64,000 nt of DNA. It comes from Chalara sp. BL73. Lineage: Eukaryota; Ascomycota; Leotiomycetes; Helotiales. Shown in pieces: positions 1 to 14,608 of this stretch. The notes under the pieces were generated by a model. The model saw only the letters and a list, made by a program, of their open reading frames with translations. It had not been told where the DNA came from and made no database searches. Both the position numbers and the translations under genes were made by a program. The DNA is taken from contig CAKJVC010000012.1 of the NCBI GenBank assembly GCA_918026815.1, positions 434,001 through 498,000 of the forward strand. The letters are read 5' to 3'. Within the stretch, counting starts at the first letter, position 1, and the number at the start of each line of letters is the position of its first letter.

Positions 1-2244
1 TATGTTAGTTTCTTCTATGATAACAAGATCTGAAGTGTGCTTACCCTGGCGACATGATATCGCCGATATTCTCTCTCCTCCTCAGCGACATCGAGACCGA
101 TTCTATTGTGGAAACGAGTAGTCTCCTCAGAACGAAAGCCGCAAGATACGGGTATTCCATCGCTCCGTTTCTCAACTTCGTGGGGTAGAATGAGTCCTTT
201 CTGTGTCTTATGCTTGCCTAACTCCGAGATGCGCTTTTGGCCTTTAAATGGCATGCATACTGGTAAACGCAATGCATCGTAAGCAGTCTCCAGCATTCCG
301 TTCCTTGGCAAAATATCCATTGCTTCAAATGAGTTGATTCCCATTTCTTTCCAAGCATTCCAGGAGTTACCAAGCAAGGCCGTGGAATTGATACCAAACT
401 CTTCGAGTCTATCCAGACCATAGAGCGGCATTTTAACATTATTCCGTTCTTGCTTCGTTAAGCACTGCATTTGGCATCGGACTTGGAGGTTAGGATCACA
501 TAGACGCGATACGTAATTCAGTTGTGGCTTTTTGTATCTACGCACGTCATTAGGTTGAGTGCCTGAGCAGACTTCTGAGTATGGATCATTCCCATCCCTG
601 CGGGTTTCGCAATCCAAGTAGCATCTACTACCGGCCCAAAGCTCTGACGCAAAAAGATTCATTGCAGCTTGCTTTGCTTCCCTTGGAAATATTAGCGGGT
701 AATTCCAGAAGAAAAGAGAGACGAAAACACATATCACATACCCCTTTACCAAGCTCAGTGATTTTTCCGCCTGAGATGCGCTAACCGGCCACTGATCTGC
801 AGACATGTATAGGTTTAATATGGGGCTTTTCCCTGCATGCTCCTTATTGTAATTCATCATAGCCTCGAAGTTATAGATAAGCTTCTCTTGGTTTGCATTG
901 AAGTGGTCAAGTACGAATCTCTGGAGCTCATCAGTCCGAACTGCGTTATCGTCGTTACCAACACCAAATTGGTTCCCACACATTCCCCTGACAGTTGTGA
1001 CAGAAAGTTTCAACATCTCAGCCTGCCCTTGCCAAGGATTGGCAGCAGGCTGTCTAGCATTCTTGCGGTCCATTATGATATTATGAATATGTTCACCACT
1101 GTCTGCCCAAGTCTTCGCATTATTAATAAAGAACTCCTGAATATTTGACGAGATGCCCATATCGCCTAAGATACTGAGAGCTTCATCGGTGAGCATCTTC
1201 ATGTCAACAAATTTCGATGCCGCCGACAAGGCTGTATTTGCGATCTGAAATCCGAGGGCAACGGCCAAACGAACAAGATTCTCAGCGAGTTGGCACTTGG
1301 CTGCTTGTATATAATCCTTCTGTGGAGTGAAGGCTTCAACAAGAGATCTGGCTTTGAGCCCGAACTCAATCTTCATCTCATTCAGCAAATCCTGCAACAT
1401 CACAGTCAGCAGTCATAAAAATAGTAAGGGGTGGGGAATATCATACGTAAAGTGACTTGTGATTCAAGGCGACGGTCTCAAAGTTCTTCATGGTGAAATA
1501 AACTCCAATGGCAGTGTCGACTTTCTCCTTTGTGGTCAAATTTGGGAAACGCTTGTCGATATTGGAAAGAACAACCTCAGCCGATGGGATTGCACAACGG
1601 CCGAGCTGGTCAAGACGACATTTAAAGTTGGAGTCGCCCCAGAAATGCGACGCGTAACATTGTAAGGGAGCGAATTCCAACTATCAGCCGTGTTAATAGT
1701 GTTTACCCAATTTAGGAATGATCAATACGAACCTTGTGACAATTCCATCTATCATTTGTTTCATACTCCTTGTACCAGTCATCCCAATCTGTTAAGACGG
1801 AAGATTTAAGAACGTTCTCCGCATTCTTGACCCAAGCTTCCTTAGGACCAACGATTCGATGTTTCTCCCAGCACTCTTCAGGTGTGTCGCACTTGACCTA
1901 ATTATTCCATTGTCAGCCATAACCTCCAATAATACAGACATCGAGTTTATATGCCATGAAGGCAAGCAACGATGCTGTTTGCTAGGGTAATCACTTACAG
2001 GTTCTGGAACATGGGCAGCGACGACAAGAGGATCAGTGTTGTTCTCTGCCCATATCTGTGACATGTTTAGAAAGTTAGTGTTATTTTCGATTTGACGTGC
2101 TGTAATCGGCTCGGTGTATCTATAAGTCTCAAGAAGTCGATCCATCTTGAGTGGGAGGGCCGACGCTTTAGCTTGACTGAGGCTGCTTGTGAGGGGCAAC
2201 AGGTATACGCCCGTCGCGCGAGCTTTCTTAAATGGGAAGCGCAT
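1..2244 (-). CDS. secreted cysteine-containing protein, unknown function (3' partial)
   Basis: Spliced gene read on the minus strand. Exons: 2244-1999, 1897-1733, 1680-1447, 1391-45. All three introns have GT-AG ends and keep phase. A GTAAGC donor at 44 suggests the gene continues past the window edge; read through, the frame stops at 15-17. The N-terminus is basic followed by VYLLPLTSSL and ASALP, a plausible signal peptide. Cysteines cluster in pairs (CDTPEEC near residue 85, CYASHFW...FKC...GRC, later CQMQC), as in exported disulfide proteins. In the last exon a 60-nt stretch at about 743-684 (GTATGT to CAAG, with a CTAAT branch-like site) could be an in-frame intron; unspliced it encodes a hydrophobic segment GYVICVFVSLFFW. 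I do not recognise the family. No neighbour suggests a job. Confidence 0.6.
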
Positions 2245-4415
2245 CTTTACTTATTGAACTTGGGATACAATGCTGAACTCTCAAGGTTATATATCGGTCG
2301 TGTGCTATGTTAATGCGCTGTTAAAGCTCTGAATTTGATGTGCAAAAAGTGTCGATAATTTCTGTAGGTATTCTATTGAAATCAATATATCCGTTTGGTG
2401 ATATCGATAGAACAAGTGTTCGAAGTATTCAAAAGTTGTTGTGTGCTTTCGTGTTATAGAGGATATCAGTGTTACGGTAAGTTCAGAGAAAAGAGAGCAA
2501 ACTGTGCTTATATATTTAAATTTCGTACCCAAAGAGTCTAAAGTGCACTAACAGCAGTTAATATAAACTTCTCCCAAATTTGAAGCCATCATGGTCTTGT
2601 ATCTAGTGCCCGCGAGTAGCGGTCGCGGAACATGACTGTTCAAGCGTATTAACTTGGTCATCCTCTCACTGAACCATCATAGAACAAGCTTTCAGCCTCA
2701 AGTTAGGAAGGATCAGGAACCAGGGAGCTGTGGTCTACGTTACAGTTCAGTGGTGCGTATTTCCTACGTGCATCATGTAGTTGAGCCCCACTTGATGAAT
2801 TTTGTCCCTCACCACCACTTGTTCAACGGTCATCGTCTTTCTGCTAGAACCTCAACCAAATTAGGCTGCAGTATTTCATTGGTGTAATCTACGCTTCCTT
2901 CACTATTGTTAGCTAACTAGTATTTGCTCGTGTCAAAACCTGGTTAATGCCACTACCATGTTAGGAGCCATGGGCTCGAATTTATCCTTGGGGATGTGTT
3001 TGTGATTTAACATAGAAAAGTCTTCTTCTAAACTACAATTCTTTTGACTCTATGATATTGTAATATTAAAAACCGCTGTGCTAGTGCGAGTAGTGTATGC
3101 TCTAGGAGAATCGTATTTATGACCAAGGTCAGTAAGCACGGCGCCGTCGCCTATGTAACGCTTTCCTTGCCATGACGAACCTACAACAGCAGCGCCATCG
3201 GATGAGAACGGGAAGATTCTGTTTAAACTACGGCAGGCGTATTTACAGTCACAGAGATTTTATTTGTCGCCGTAAGTTATGTCTCATGATACAGTAGCAG
3301 AGCCCCATCAGGATTAAATAAGCAGTCCATGATACTGGCATTGATCTTCAAGTATAGCCTATATCGCTGCTACCCATAAGTTGAAACTGGTCGCCGATAT
3401 TCGGCCAGTGTCTCGGGCAGTGTCCGCCATGATTCTGGGAGCGGATGTATTTCGAATCATGATAATGGACGGTAGTGTAAGGCGGCAGCTTTCGTGACTA
3501 TATGCAAACGACCAATCCATAATTATCCTCGCCAATTTACAAATTGCTTTCGTTATATATTTATTATTGGCTGTGGCTGTCTCAAAACTCGCCATCCTCA
3601 GTCTTTACTTGCGAATTTTGTGGACGAAGCGATCGCTAGATTACATATGCTCTCATGGATACATCTATGACCGCACTTTAACTTGTTTTTGTTTAAGCAT
3701 TAAACTCCCAGATCTCTTGATTACTATTGTAAAATAGATGTTTTTGGGGGTCATTGTACAAAACCTTGATATCAATAGGAAAAACAGCCCTCACCTTCAG
3801 TTCAAGGCCGCCAGCCTCGGTTATCGTCCTCTTAGTCCCCCCACAACCTGTTAGAATTTGATGAATCTGATGATTTATTAATGGTAGGTTAGAGAGGAGG
3901 TTTCAGAACCAATATATGAGCACCAGCGTGCTGCTTTGGCTCTCAGGTTAACCCGTGACACAACCGATGTTCTCCATTCATATCTCAGCAGAACCAAAAA
4001 CTCCCCCAGTTCTTGTGGTCCTGCTAGAGAAGAAGTAAGCAACTCTTCCTCGCGCCTTAGACATTCGGTGACAGTTGCCTACTATACATGGCTTTCCTCA
4101 GTTATTTAGATATCAATAGGCACACAATATACAGTTCACGAGGAGTACACAGCAGGTTTCTTTCCTAGTAGGTAATAGGGATACCCGGAGGAGAATTGCT
4201 ATTGCGGGAGTAAAAGAGTAGAAGGCTGTAAAAACATAACGGTACGATATTCCCTCTACTCAATGTTACTAACTGTTGTTGTTTTTTTTGGTCATCCACT
4301 CTCAACCAACCACCTCGCCTTCAAAGGAAAACCATGAGGTCTTTCTGAATTGCTAGCAACATACTTTCAAAACTATTGATCCCAGTGGCCTTTGCCGCTT
4401 TCTCTACTGACTACT
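2245..4415. other. intergenic, no gene seen
   Basis: About 2.2 kb on both strands with only short unsupported frames. No codon pattern, splice-linked exons, RNA gene or repeat stood out. It includes the promoter side of the secreted-protein gene (from 2245). Confidence 0.5.
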
Positions 4416-4665
4416 CTACCTCTGTGTTGTCTCTTCTTCTTCCTCTGCGGCTCTATATTTACTTTTTAACATGCATTACAGTAAAGGTAGGGCAGTATTA
4501 GTACCTTTTACAAGAATAACAAAGTTCGTCATCTAGATGGATAACATTTTGAATCGTACACAACGTCTGATGTGCAGTACAATAGCCTTTGTTTTTGTTA
4601 CACCGACAATTGCCTTTGCTCTTCTTCGGGCAATGATGCGTGGTTGAGCCTCCCTTCTTCGGCAT
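4416..4665 (-). CDS. small Cys/His-rich protein, probable metal-binding, 65 residues
   Basis: Exon 1 is 4665-4505 and exon 2 is 4452-4416, with a 52-nt GT-AG intron. The spliced product begins MPKKGGSTTHHCPKKS, then NCRCNKNKGYCTAHQTLC, then CYSC, and ends in an acidic RAAEEEEETTQR tail. The spacing (C-x7-C-x-C-x5-Y-C-x2-H-x3-C followed by C-x2-C) looks like a zinc-binding fold. Without splicing the frame stops after SCKRY (TAA), giving a 55-residue version with the same Cys set. The donor is GTACTA and no classic branch site is visible, so the splice is the weak point. Similar short PKK-HCP-CxC-H proteins recur in fungal genomes (from memory; not searched). Function unknown. Confidence 0.45.
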
Positions 4666-5091
4666 GACTAGAGAAGTATGTGGAGATTAAGAATTCTCTT
4701 ATTAATGTGGAATTGGGGGATCTGCGATGAAAGGGGCAAATTTATAGCAAGTATATCGATACCCGGTCATTATAAAGGAGACTGCCCGTCATATATGGCC
4801 TCTCTTCTATGCCTCTTTACATAGCAAAACCCCCGCACCTCTTATCAGTCCTCAAACCAATCAGCAAAGAACACATGAATTCAAGACTCTTACAGCGGTT
4901 GCATTTGCGGGTTTCGAGATTCCTGGTACATCTTACCCTGCTCGCGCAAGAGCAAACCTTTCCCGAACCATGTCTTCTCCAATTGCAACACGGTCGTCCG
5001 CCTCATATGTTGTTTTGACCTCTCCTTCCACACAGTACCTTCTCAACACGGGACATCTCCCGTCTGACTATTTGATTACAGAAGGGTTAAT
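4666..5091. other. intergenic
   Basis: Upstream of the small Cys/His gene and downstream of the phosphotransferase-like gene. No supportable gene; an 69-codon open frame on the plus strand has no recognisable content. Confidence 0.5.
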
Positions 5092-6299
5092 TTAAGGTGC
5101 TGCGGTGGTTGCCTTTGCCAATTTCAACGATTCCTGTACTTCAGCCCACTCAGCCAGAAGCAATTCAGCACTAGTTAGGTCTTCGTTTGAGTGTAATCCG
5201 TCTATGGCGAATCGCATAAGCTTCCGAGCTAGTCGATATTGCGCGTCGTATGCAAAGCGACGATATGTTGGGCCAGCCGCATGCTCGAACAATTGTTTCA
5301 ATTCACTTAATTCGGACGTCGGGGGTTTATTGTTTGCAAGCCGCTCGTCCTCTTCGTCCTCATCATTCCAGGCCCACAGCCACATCGGGGGGGCACAAGA
5401 CATGAAGGGTGGGCCGAAAAGTGCGCTGTCCCAATCGAGAATGCCGGTGATGGCTTGCGGCTGAGTTGACGAGGGGGAGGTAACGAGAATGTTGCGAGGT
5501 TCTAAATCGAGGTGACAAAAGCAGTAATAATTCTCATCTAATACCCGAAGGGCGCTCATCTCCGATGCCATAGTAATGAAAGAGTTGAAGAAAGAAGCTC
5601 TGAATGACTGATTTGGACCCTCTGCTACAGCTAGCCCCTTTTTGTACTCAAGGATGGCGCGTAGCATATCTGAAGTTGCCAGTGCCGGAGGTCCATTCTC
5701 GTATAGCATGGTAGCATCCGTTTCCGTGTTGTTAAATGGTTGAATCATCAATGACCCCTGAGAAGGTGATAAGGTGAGTCTGCCAGCAGTAACACTTCTG
5801 ATGGAATGCAATTCAGAGAAGAATTCGCCAAGCTCTTTTGCGATAGCGCATCTCATTTCATAAGGCATATCAGGATATGCTGGAAAAAGAGATGAGCCAG
5901 GAATACGCGTTTGGATCATATAAGGACTTTCAAGAGCATTGTATCTCGTTGTATCAAAGCGACAACATCGGGAACTTTGATTTTCGATTGCCGACGAAGT
6001 AATTGAAGAGGTGCAAGGTCGCGATTCAGCTGCGCAACTTCAAACCGTGGAATGCGGAGAATGTACTGGCTGACGGCAGGACTTTTGCTGGTGGCAATAG
6101 TTACGCCAACGATCCTGTTAAAACCTCCTCCGTGCATTCGCTCTATTGAGATTTCGCCATTGGAAGGAGCCAGCACTGTTTGACATAACTCCAAAACTCG
6201 AGCATTGAACGTCTCGAAGGGCTCGTGCTCATAGACGACTGTAGACGAGTCGGACTCTGACTCTACCTCCGACTTGGGTGTCGCAACTTCAGAAGACAT
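5092..6299 (-). pseudogene. aminoglycoside phosphotransferase (APH)-family kinase-like gene, one-base frameshift
   Basis: Two overlapping frames together make one APH/choline-kinase-like protein of about 400 residues. The first (6299-5916) carries the N-lobe: GGGFNRIVGV nucleotide loop, YILRIPR with the likely ATP-binding Lys/Arg strand, and VPDVVA. The second (to 5092) carries ESPYMIQTRIPG, the catalytic-loop HLDLEPRNILV (Brenner motif H-x-D-x4-N) and ILDWDSA (metal-binding Asp). The join lies at GCTTTGATAC near 5955: one T appears to be missing, so VVA-F-D-T-T-R becomes VVALIQRD and runs to a TGA at 5916. No GT-AG intron fits there. Such proteins are abundant in fungi with unknown substrates; resistance should not be assumed. 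Either a recent pseudogene or a sequencing error. Confidence 0.75.
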
Positions 6300-7479
6300 A
6301 GGCAGATTTTCTGGAGTCCTAGATTGAGCACTGAATTACCACCATCCAGATCTTAGTGCTGCTGATTTCTTGTTGGAGAATGAGAATAGGAATGAACACA
6401 CAAAATGCATTTCTAAACATCGGCATTTAAGCGACGCCTCTATACCTAAATAGTCTCTGCTAAGCTCAAAGTGACAATGTAGCTAAAACACTTTACAATC
6501 TCTAATTTAATCTCTCATCCCGCTTCTCTCACATGATATTCACTTGCCATCCTCTCAGCACATGCTTGCCATAGCGCTTTCAGCCTTAGTTATGCGATGA
6601 CGTTGAATTGGTGATGAGCAGTAAATTGAGAGACTGAGTCACGTGTTGTTGACCTAGAAGGGATCCAAATCGGCTCTCGCAGGGACCATTGATGGTTAGA
6701 TGAGGGAGCGAGAACGGATACCGTCACAATATTTTTATAGGTTCCAAAAAGTAACTGTGTTTCGGATAGTAGGCATCAACGAGGTTTATATTTAGACCAT
6801 ATAGAAATTATAACTGATTCTCATATGTCTGCTTTTTCGTGCTTAGAAAACCTACAGATCATAGACATGTAGGCACAAGCACGTGAATTGTTTTGCAGCG
6901 CTGCCCCTCGCCTCAAGAAGACCGCTTCACTGAGTATACAAACAGGCGCATTGGAAGCCAACCCCCGCGAAGGTATCCCTACACATTGCCTCTTGCCATT
7001 TGAATCCCGTTGCCTTATTCGTGAAATCATCTGGGCTGCAGCATATTTGTTGGCAAAATTCTGATGGGCTGTCCACTCGCCAAACCATTTTCATGTTACA
7101 GCCATGTCACTATAGTTCAGCTACTCGTTCTGTACTATGCACCATATTAGGTTCCGTGATCGACGGTTTATCTGCGGCCGAGTCACAGCATCTGATAGAC
7201 AGCTCAATAAAGTGACAATAATCTAAACGGATTACGTAAGTATACTATTAAAGTGAAAAGCGCTTGATTGCTCTACATATGAGAGAAAAACGAGTGATAT
7301 ATACATATTGTAGGCTGAGACCAAACCTATTGCGTACAGTGATCACATGACAGCTCACGTGACACATATGGCCTTCAACATATACGCACTGGCTCCAGAG
7401 CTGCTATCTCTCCTATTCAGTGCCTTTATGATCACCAAATTGAGCCGATTATTGCGCAGCCTCTCGTACTAGAGGAGAT
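6300..7479. other. intergenic
   Basis: No supportable gene. It holds the promoter of the APH-like gene and two CACGTG E-boxes (near 6642 and 6881). The short open frames on both strands show no recognisable domain. Confidence 0.5.
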
Positions 7480-7815
7480 ATGGTGACTTCAAACATGACC
7501 ATAACAAGTCGGATTGGATTTCTTAGGCGCTTGAACCTCTATAAATCAGAAATGCCTTATAATCTCAATTTTCCAATAGATAACATACCTGGTGCCAAGC
7601 AAACGAATGTTGAGTATGAATATGTGGATAATATTGAGGTCTTAGATATGAGGGATACGAAGATGATTTCCACCTTGACATCAATGCTTCCAGATTTTCA
7701 AACATTCAATCCAGTATCCAGCTGCCAGATTGGATGACCCGCCCCTCACTCACAAGACGTATTGTATTGAGAGAGCTAGCCCAGGCACACAAGGTGTACA
7801 TATATGATTCCTAAG
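7480..7815 (+). pseudogene. relic of an AsaB / GA4-desaturase-like (CmcJ-type) gene
   Basis: The frame from ATG 7480 reads FLRRLNLYKSEMPYNLNFP, then QTNVEYEYVDNIEVLDMR, the typical start of fungal hydroxylase/desaturase AsaB-like proteins (family pattern: FL.RL.LYK.E.PY...FP, TNLEYE, V.D.RG). At about 7653 the frame shifts by one base; the next frame continues the family pattern as YEDDFHLDINASRFSN, then LPDWMTRPSLTRR, then ELAQAHKVYIYDS, before a stop at 7813-7815. The expected histidine-containing catalytic half was not found downstream. This is a 5' fragment of a dead gene rather than a small protein. The family assignment is from memory of its conserved N-terminal motifs. Confidence 0.5.
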
Positions 7816-8858
7816 CAGAGTAGTCAGCTGTTCAGAGGGAAGCAGTGGTCGCTAATACACGGCAGATGCGTCGGTAAGAACCCTCGGAGCGCCGGGGGCA
7901 AGACGAGCCTCTAATAACAGGAGCACATGTTGATTAGTTATACATGCTACGTACTTTCGGTGATCTGACCAATTCCCCAAGGCTAGACTCCACAATCAAA
8001 CACGACCAGACTAATGCTTGAACTTGGCTGAAACAAGAAGATTGTAATAGATATGAAATTATAAATTTATGGAGACCACAAGTCGAGCCGTGCGAGAACT
8101 TTCCATTGGCTCTTTGTAACTATCATAGTGTTGACTTGGAGAACGGCCTGGAGGTGGAAGACTTGATATCGCCACATTATCATGGTTTGTACATAACTAC
8201 CTTCCATTTTGGACACAATGATAAAAGGAAATCCTGATAGGTGAAGGATATCTTGTCTATTAAACCCGGGATTGAAGTGGTACTATTTGAGTAAGATGAG
8301 AAAAGACGAGGTGTTTCTAATGAAACAATCAGATAGTCAACAGAACACGCCATGTAAAGCGCTAAAACAGATTTTTTTAAGCATTTTCTCTAACATTTTG
8401 CAGTTACAGTTGACGTAGCAGTAATCGACTCCAATGCTTCTCCTTCAGCGCAGCCACGAGAGAGCATTGAAATAGGTGCACTAGTTGCAAATTCACGAAG
8501 AGCATTTACACTTTCCTATATCCAAGCATCTGACACCTCAAGCTGAGCAGAAGTTGGAAGGCAATACAAAGCAGCATAACTGTATATGCATGCCAATAAA
8601 AGTCTGCCATATCGAGTTCAAATGACAGGTTGAAAATGAACTAGGAAATCATAATTCCTTTTAATGTTACTAGAGATGGAAGCTACAATAGGTTTCTTTA
8701 CTATGGTAAATGCTCCGAAATGAGAGATCACCAAAGAGCTACAAGCACAAGAAATAGATTCGTTATATATGTACAAGTGCTTTTAAACCACCACGGATCT
8801 GATTTCCATCTTTAGAACGACAGGTCTAATAGCATTTGCTCGATTTGCGGAAGGATCC
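7816..8858. other. intergenic, mostly featureless
   Basis: About 1 kb between the desaturase-like relic and the 3' end of the CDH gene. It may contain unrecognisable remains of the relic's second half; I could not trace them. Confidence 0.45.
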
Positions 8859-11930
<3,072 letters not shown>

Positions 11931-13034
11931 GATGCCTCTATCGTTAGTACAGGAAAAGCTGCGGCCGGGCGAGAGCTTCCGCAAGGGAACTTCGCAGACA
12001 TGATAAACAAAATCTCACCTCAGCTCGGAACCTGCATACCGAAGGCAAAAGCCCAACCAGGAGCAGCGCAATTCCAATCCGTCGGCGATGAAACCCCAGA
12101 CGATCATGTGTCAAGCATCCATCATATTTTTCCAGGGGAAGCTAGTATGGGTGTTGGTGTTCTTGGTGGGCTTTGAAATGCTTTGTGATCACACCAACGG
12201 CTGCCAGCTGCGCCTGTTGGAATTCATTTATGGAAAACAAATCTACCGGGAGCAAATCTTTACATGAGGTGACTTTAGGCTCATAGTAACTCCGCAGTTG
12301 CATCGGAATAGATTAACAATGATCCGGGAACAATCTCGCGGGTATATTCCAACGCCACATCGCGACTACCCGCGGCACAACTTGTAGGAGATATATGGCA
12401 CAGATATCATTGCGAAATAAACCACGTGGGCCCCGTGTGTAAATCTCTTGTCTGGCGTCAGTAGTAAGTAGAACCATCACCAAGAGCATGTATGCTTCGT
12501 GGAAGGTAGGAATTGAGAAAAACGATTATGTGTTCCTTGCAGAACGCGCCAAGGTGGCTGACGTTTCATCGCATGCTCGTCTGTACTATCATCTCACGTG
12601 CAGCCAGGGTCAATTTATTTATCCAAAGCTTTTCTCATCGGATATGAAACCGAACCCACCGGTAGTCACCATTTTATATCAAGCTAATTCCCCACATTCT
12701 CGGCTAGACGTCCCTCAATGTAGATATATGAGCTCTTTTGCGGGGGATTCCAGGCTTGACGGGAGGCAAAGATATATCACGTGATTCGATCCTCACGAGG
12801 AGGAAAACTCAAATTCGGTAACTGAAATGGAATTGGTGGAAGTACTTAGAGAAGCTGAGCACTTAAGAATTGCGTAATATTTGAGCAGTTTATGCTCGCT
12901 GTGAGGATTGCGACGCCGACCTGAATCCATGTTACCTATTGTCTAACTCCCGCTAACTGGCAACCACAAACTTAAAGCGAGCCCATATCCTGTCGAAGAT
13001 GGCAATGGTGGCATCATAAACTTATCACTAAACC
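11931..13034. other. CDH promoter region and intergenic DNA
   Basis: Upstream of the CDH start (minus strand). No gene supported; a 98-codon plus-strand open frame at 12488 has no family features. A perfect ATCACGTGAT palindrome lies at 12776-12785 and another CACGTG near 12596. Confidence 0.5.
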
Positions 13035-14033
13035 TCAGCACTGTTTTCCGTTTATGAAGAGAAACTTAACGTCGATCGTTAAGCCACGTTTGCCAACCAT
13101 TGGAGACCCTTCCGTCACCTCTCCAGTATCAATCAACCACTTCTTGATTCCCTGCAAATGTGTTGTGTTATGCTCTTGCGTCTCCTGAGCTGCATCCCAT
13201 GGCCTGAATTCAAGCTCTCCGAGTGTGCTTCGATCATACTCCGGACTCAACAGAATGATATCCTCGAGAGAAGAGTCTAACTTGTCATCCAGACACCGCA
13301 TCAGAAATGGCTTGATGTAGCTACATGTCCGACTTTCGTTCTGGAAGCTCTTAATATTGAGAGCAAGATATTTGGTACCATTGGTAAGACATCGGTTGAA
13401 AAAGTTTTTGGAACTCCTCGACGTTTCATTATCGAAGCTTTCCAAGAAACAGATGCGGTCGACTTCGAAGTTGACATAGATTCTAGGATGGGTAGTGAAT
13501 GTGAAGTCTGCAAACTTGAATTCCGTTCCAAACTCCAACCGATAGTATTTAAGAGCTTCAGCTCGAGATTCTGAGCAGACGGATAGGATGGTAGGCGGAG
13601 CGGTCTTCGAGCAAAGTTTCCATATCACAAAATCAGTTTCGTCGTCCTCATTAGCCCTGAGGGGAATGCCTATCTTCTTGCCAAAATCTGAGCTCCAAAT
13701 ATTGATGCTCCGAGGATGACATGCAGCGAAGCCCCATATTTTCAGACGCAACTCTGTGGGAAGCTCCGGGAAGCACGTGAACTGGGAAAGTTGAGGTTCT
13801 TCAGTGACTAGGGGTATCTCTTCAACAGTAGGCTTCACACTGCTCTCATTGGTGGCGAGCCGGTGAATATTCCTAGGTATATCGTTATCATCAATAGTGC
13901 TAGATGATGAGACCGAAGCATCCTCGCTCATGACAGCTTTGCGCTTGGAACGAAAGCGTCGTAAGCCCCGGGAACTTGAGGTCTTGAAACGCTTCAAGCC
14001 AGATGACGAGGCCAACCAAGGGATTCGAGCCAT
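13035..14033 (-). CDS. 2EXR-domain protein (F-box-like)
   Basis: Single-exon frame of 332 residues starting MARIPWLASSSG. The first ~70 residues are basic then Ser/acidic and look disordered. The 2EXR core begins near residue 86 with FTCFPELPTELRLKIWGFAA, followed by PRSINI, then PPTILSVCSESRAEALKYY, YVNFEVDRICFL and a C-terminal half with KYLALNIKSF. This is the standard order of the large ascomycete 2EXR family, related to F-box motifs and thought to act as protein-interaction (possibly ubiquitin-ligase adaptor) modules; targets unknown. No intron signals are needed. It sits between the CDH and CuAO-like genes, all on the minus strand, without evidence of shared function. Confidence 0.8.
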   Translation of the reverse strand: MARIPWLASSSGLKRFKTSSSRGLRRFRSKRKAVMSEDASVSSSSTIDDNDIPRNIHRLATNESSVKPTVEEIPLVTEEPQLSQFTCFPELPTELRLKIWGFAACHPRSINIWSSDFGKKIGIPLRANEDDETDFVIWKLCSKTAPPTILSVCSESRAEALKYYRLEFGTEFKFADFTFTTHPRIYVNFEVDRICFLESFDNETSRSSKNFFNRCLTNGTKYLALNIKSFQNESRTCSYIKPFLMRCLDDKLDSSLEDIILLSPEYDRSTLGELEFRPWDAAQETQEHNTTHLQGIKKWLIDTGEVTEGSPMVGKRGLTIDVKFLFINGKQC

Positions 14034-14608
14034 CTTGCAGGATTCGATGGCCGAAAGTAATTTTCAATATGCTCAGCCTCGTGATATCGTGGCCAAAATA
14101 CGCCGAGTTTTGTCAAGATAATGCGCCTTGGTCTATGGAAATGGTCAGGAGGGTCTAGGTGTATAGATGGAGAGATTCTTACATCTCTGCGCGACGGTGT
14201 GTGATGTACAAAAGTTATGTATTTGTTGAGAATGATAGCTGAGGTTAACTGCCGCGCCGACCGAATAGAAGACCGCAGCCACATGTCACGTGTTCTCAAG
14301 GCAACAGGTGCCAAGGACATGCAGCCTCGTTGTATCAAAACTTCAACATTCAAGTAAATTATAGAGATGAAATTATTAAGGGTATTGATTAGCTAGAGGC
14401 TTCAAGAAGGTGAAAAAAGCGGATTGTGGAGAATCATATGTCTAACCTCTTCAAGATAACTGAAAATTGTGTGTAACCTAAAACCTTGGCTTGCAAAACC
14501 ATGATTATTGAAAATTCCGGGAGTAATAACTTAAAACAACAACAGCCATAACAAGAAGGGAGATCTCTTTGAATATTTCATCCACCATTCTCAAGACGCT
14601 TCGAACCT
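14034..14608. other. intergenic
   Basis: Upstream of the 2EXR gene and downstream of the amine-oxidase-like gene. A 119-codon minus-strand open frame (from 14353) overlaps the 2EXR start and has no recognisable content; a CACGTG lies near 14287. Confidence 0.5.

Noticed and set aside
12488..12784. 98-codon plus-strand open frame upstream of CDH
   Set aside because: No domain, no signal peptide, no splice continuity; probably promoter DNA.
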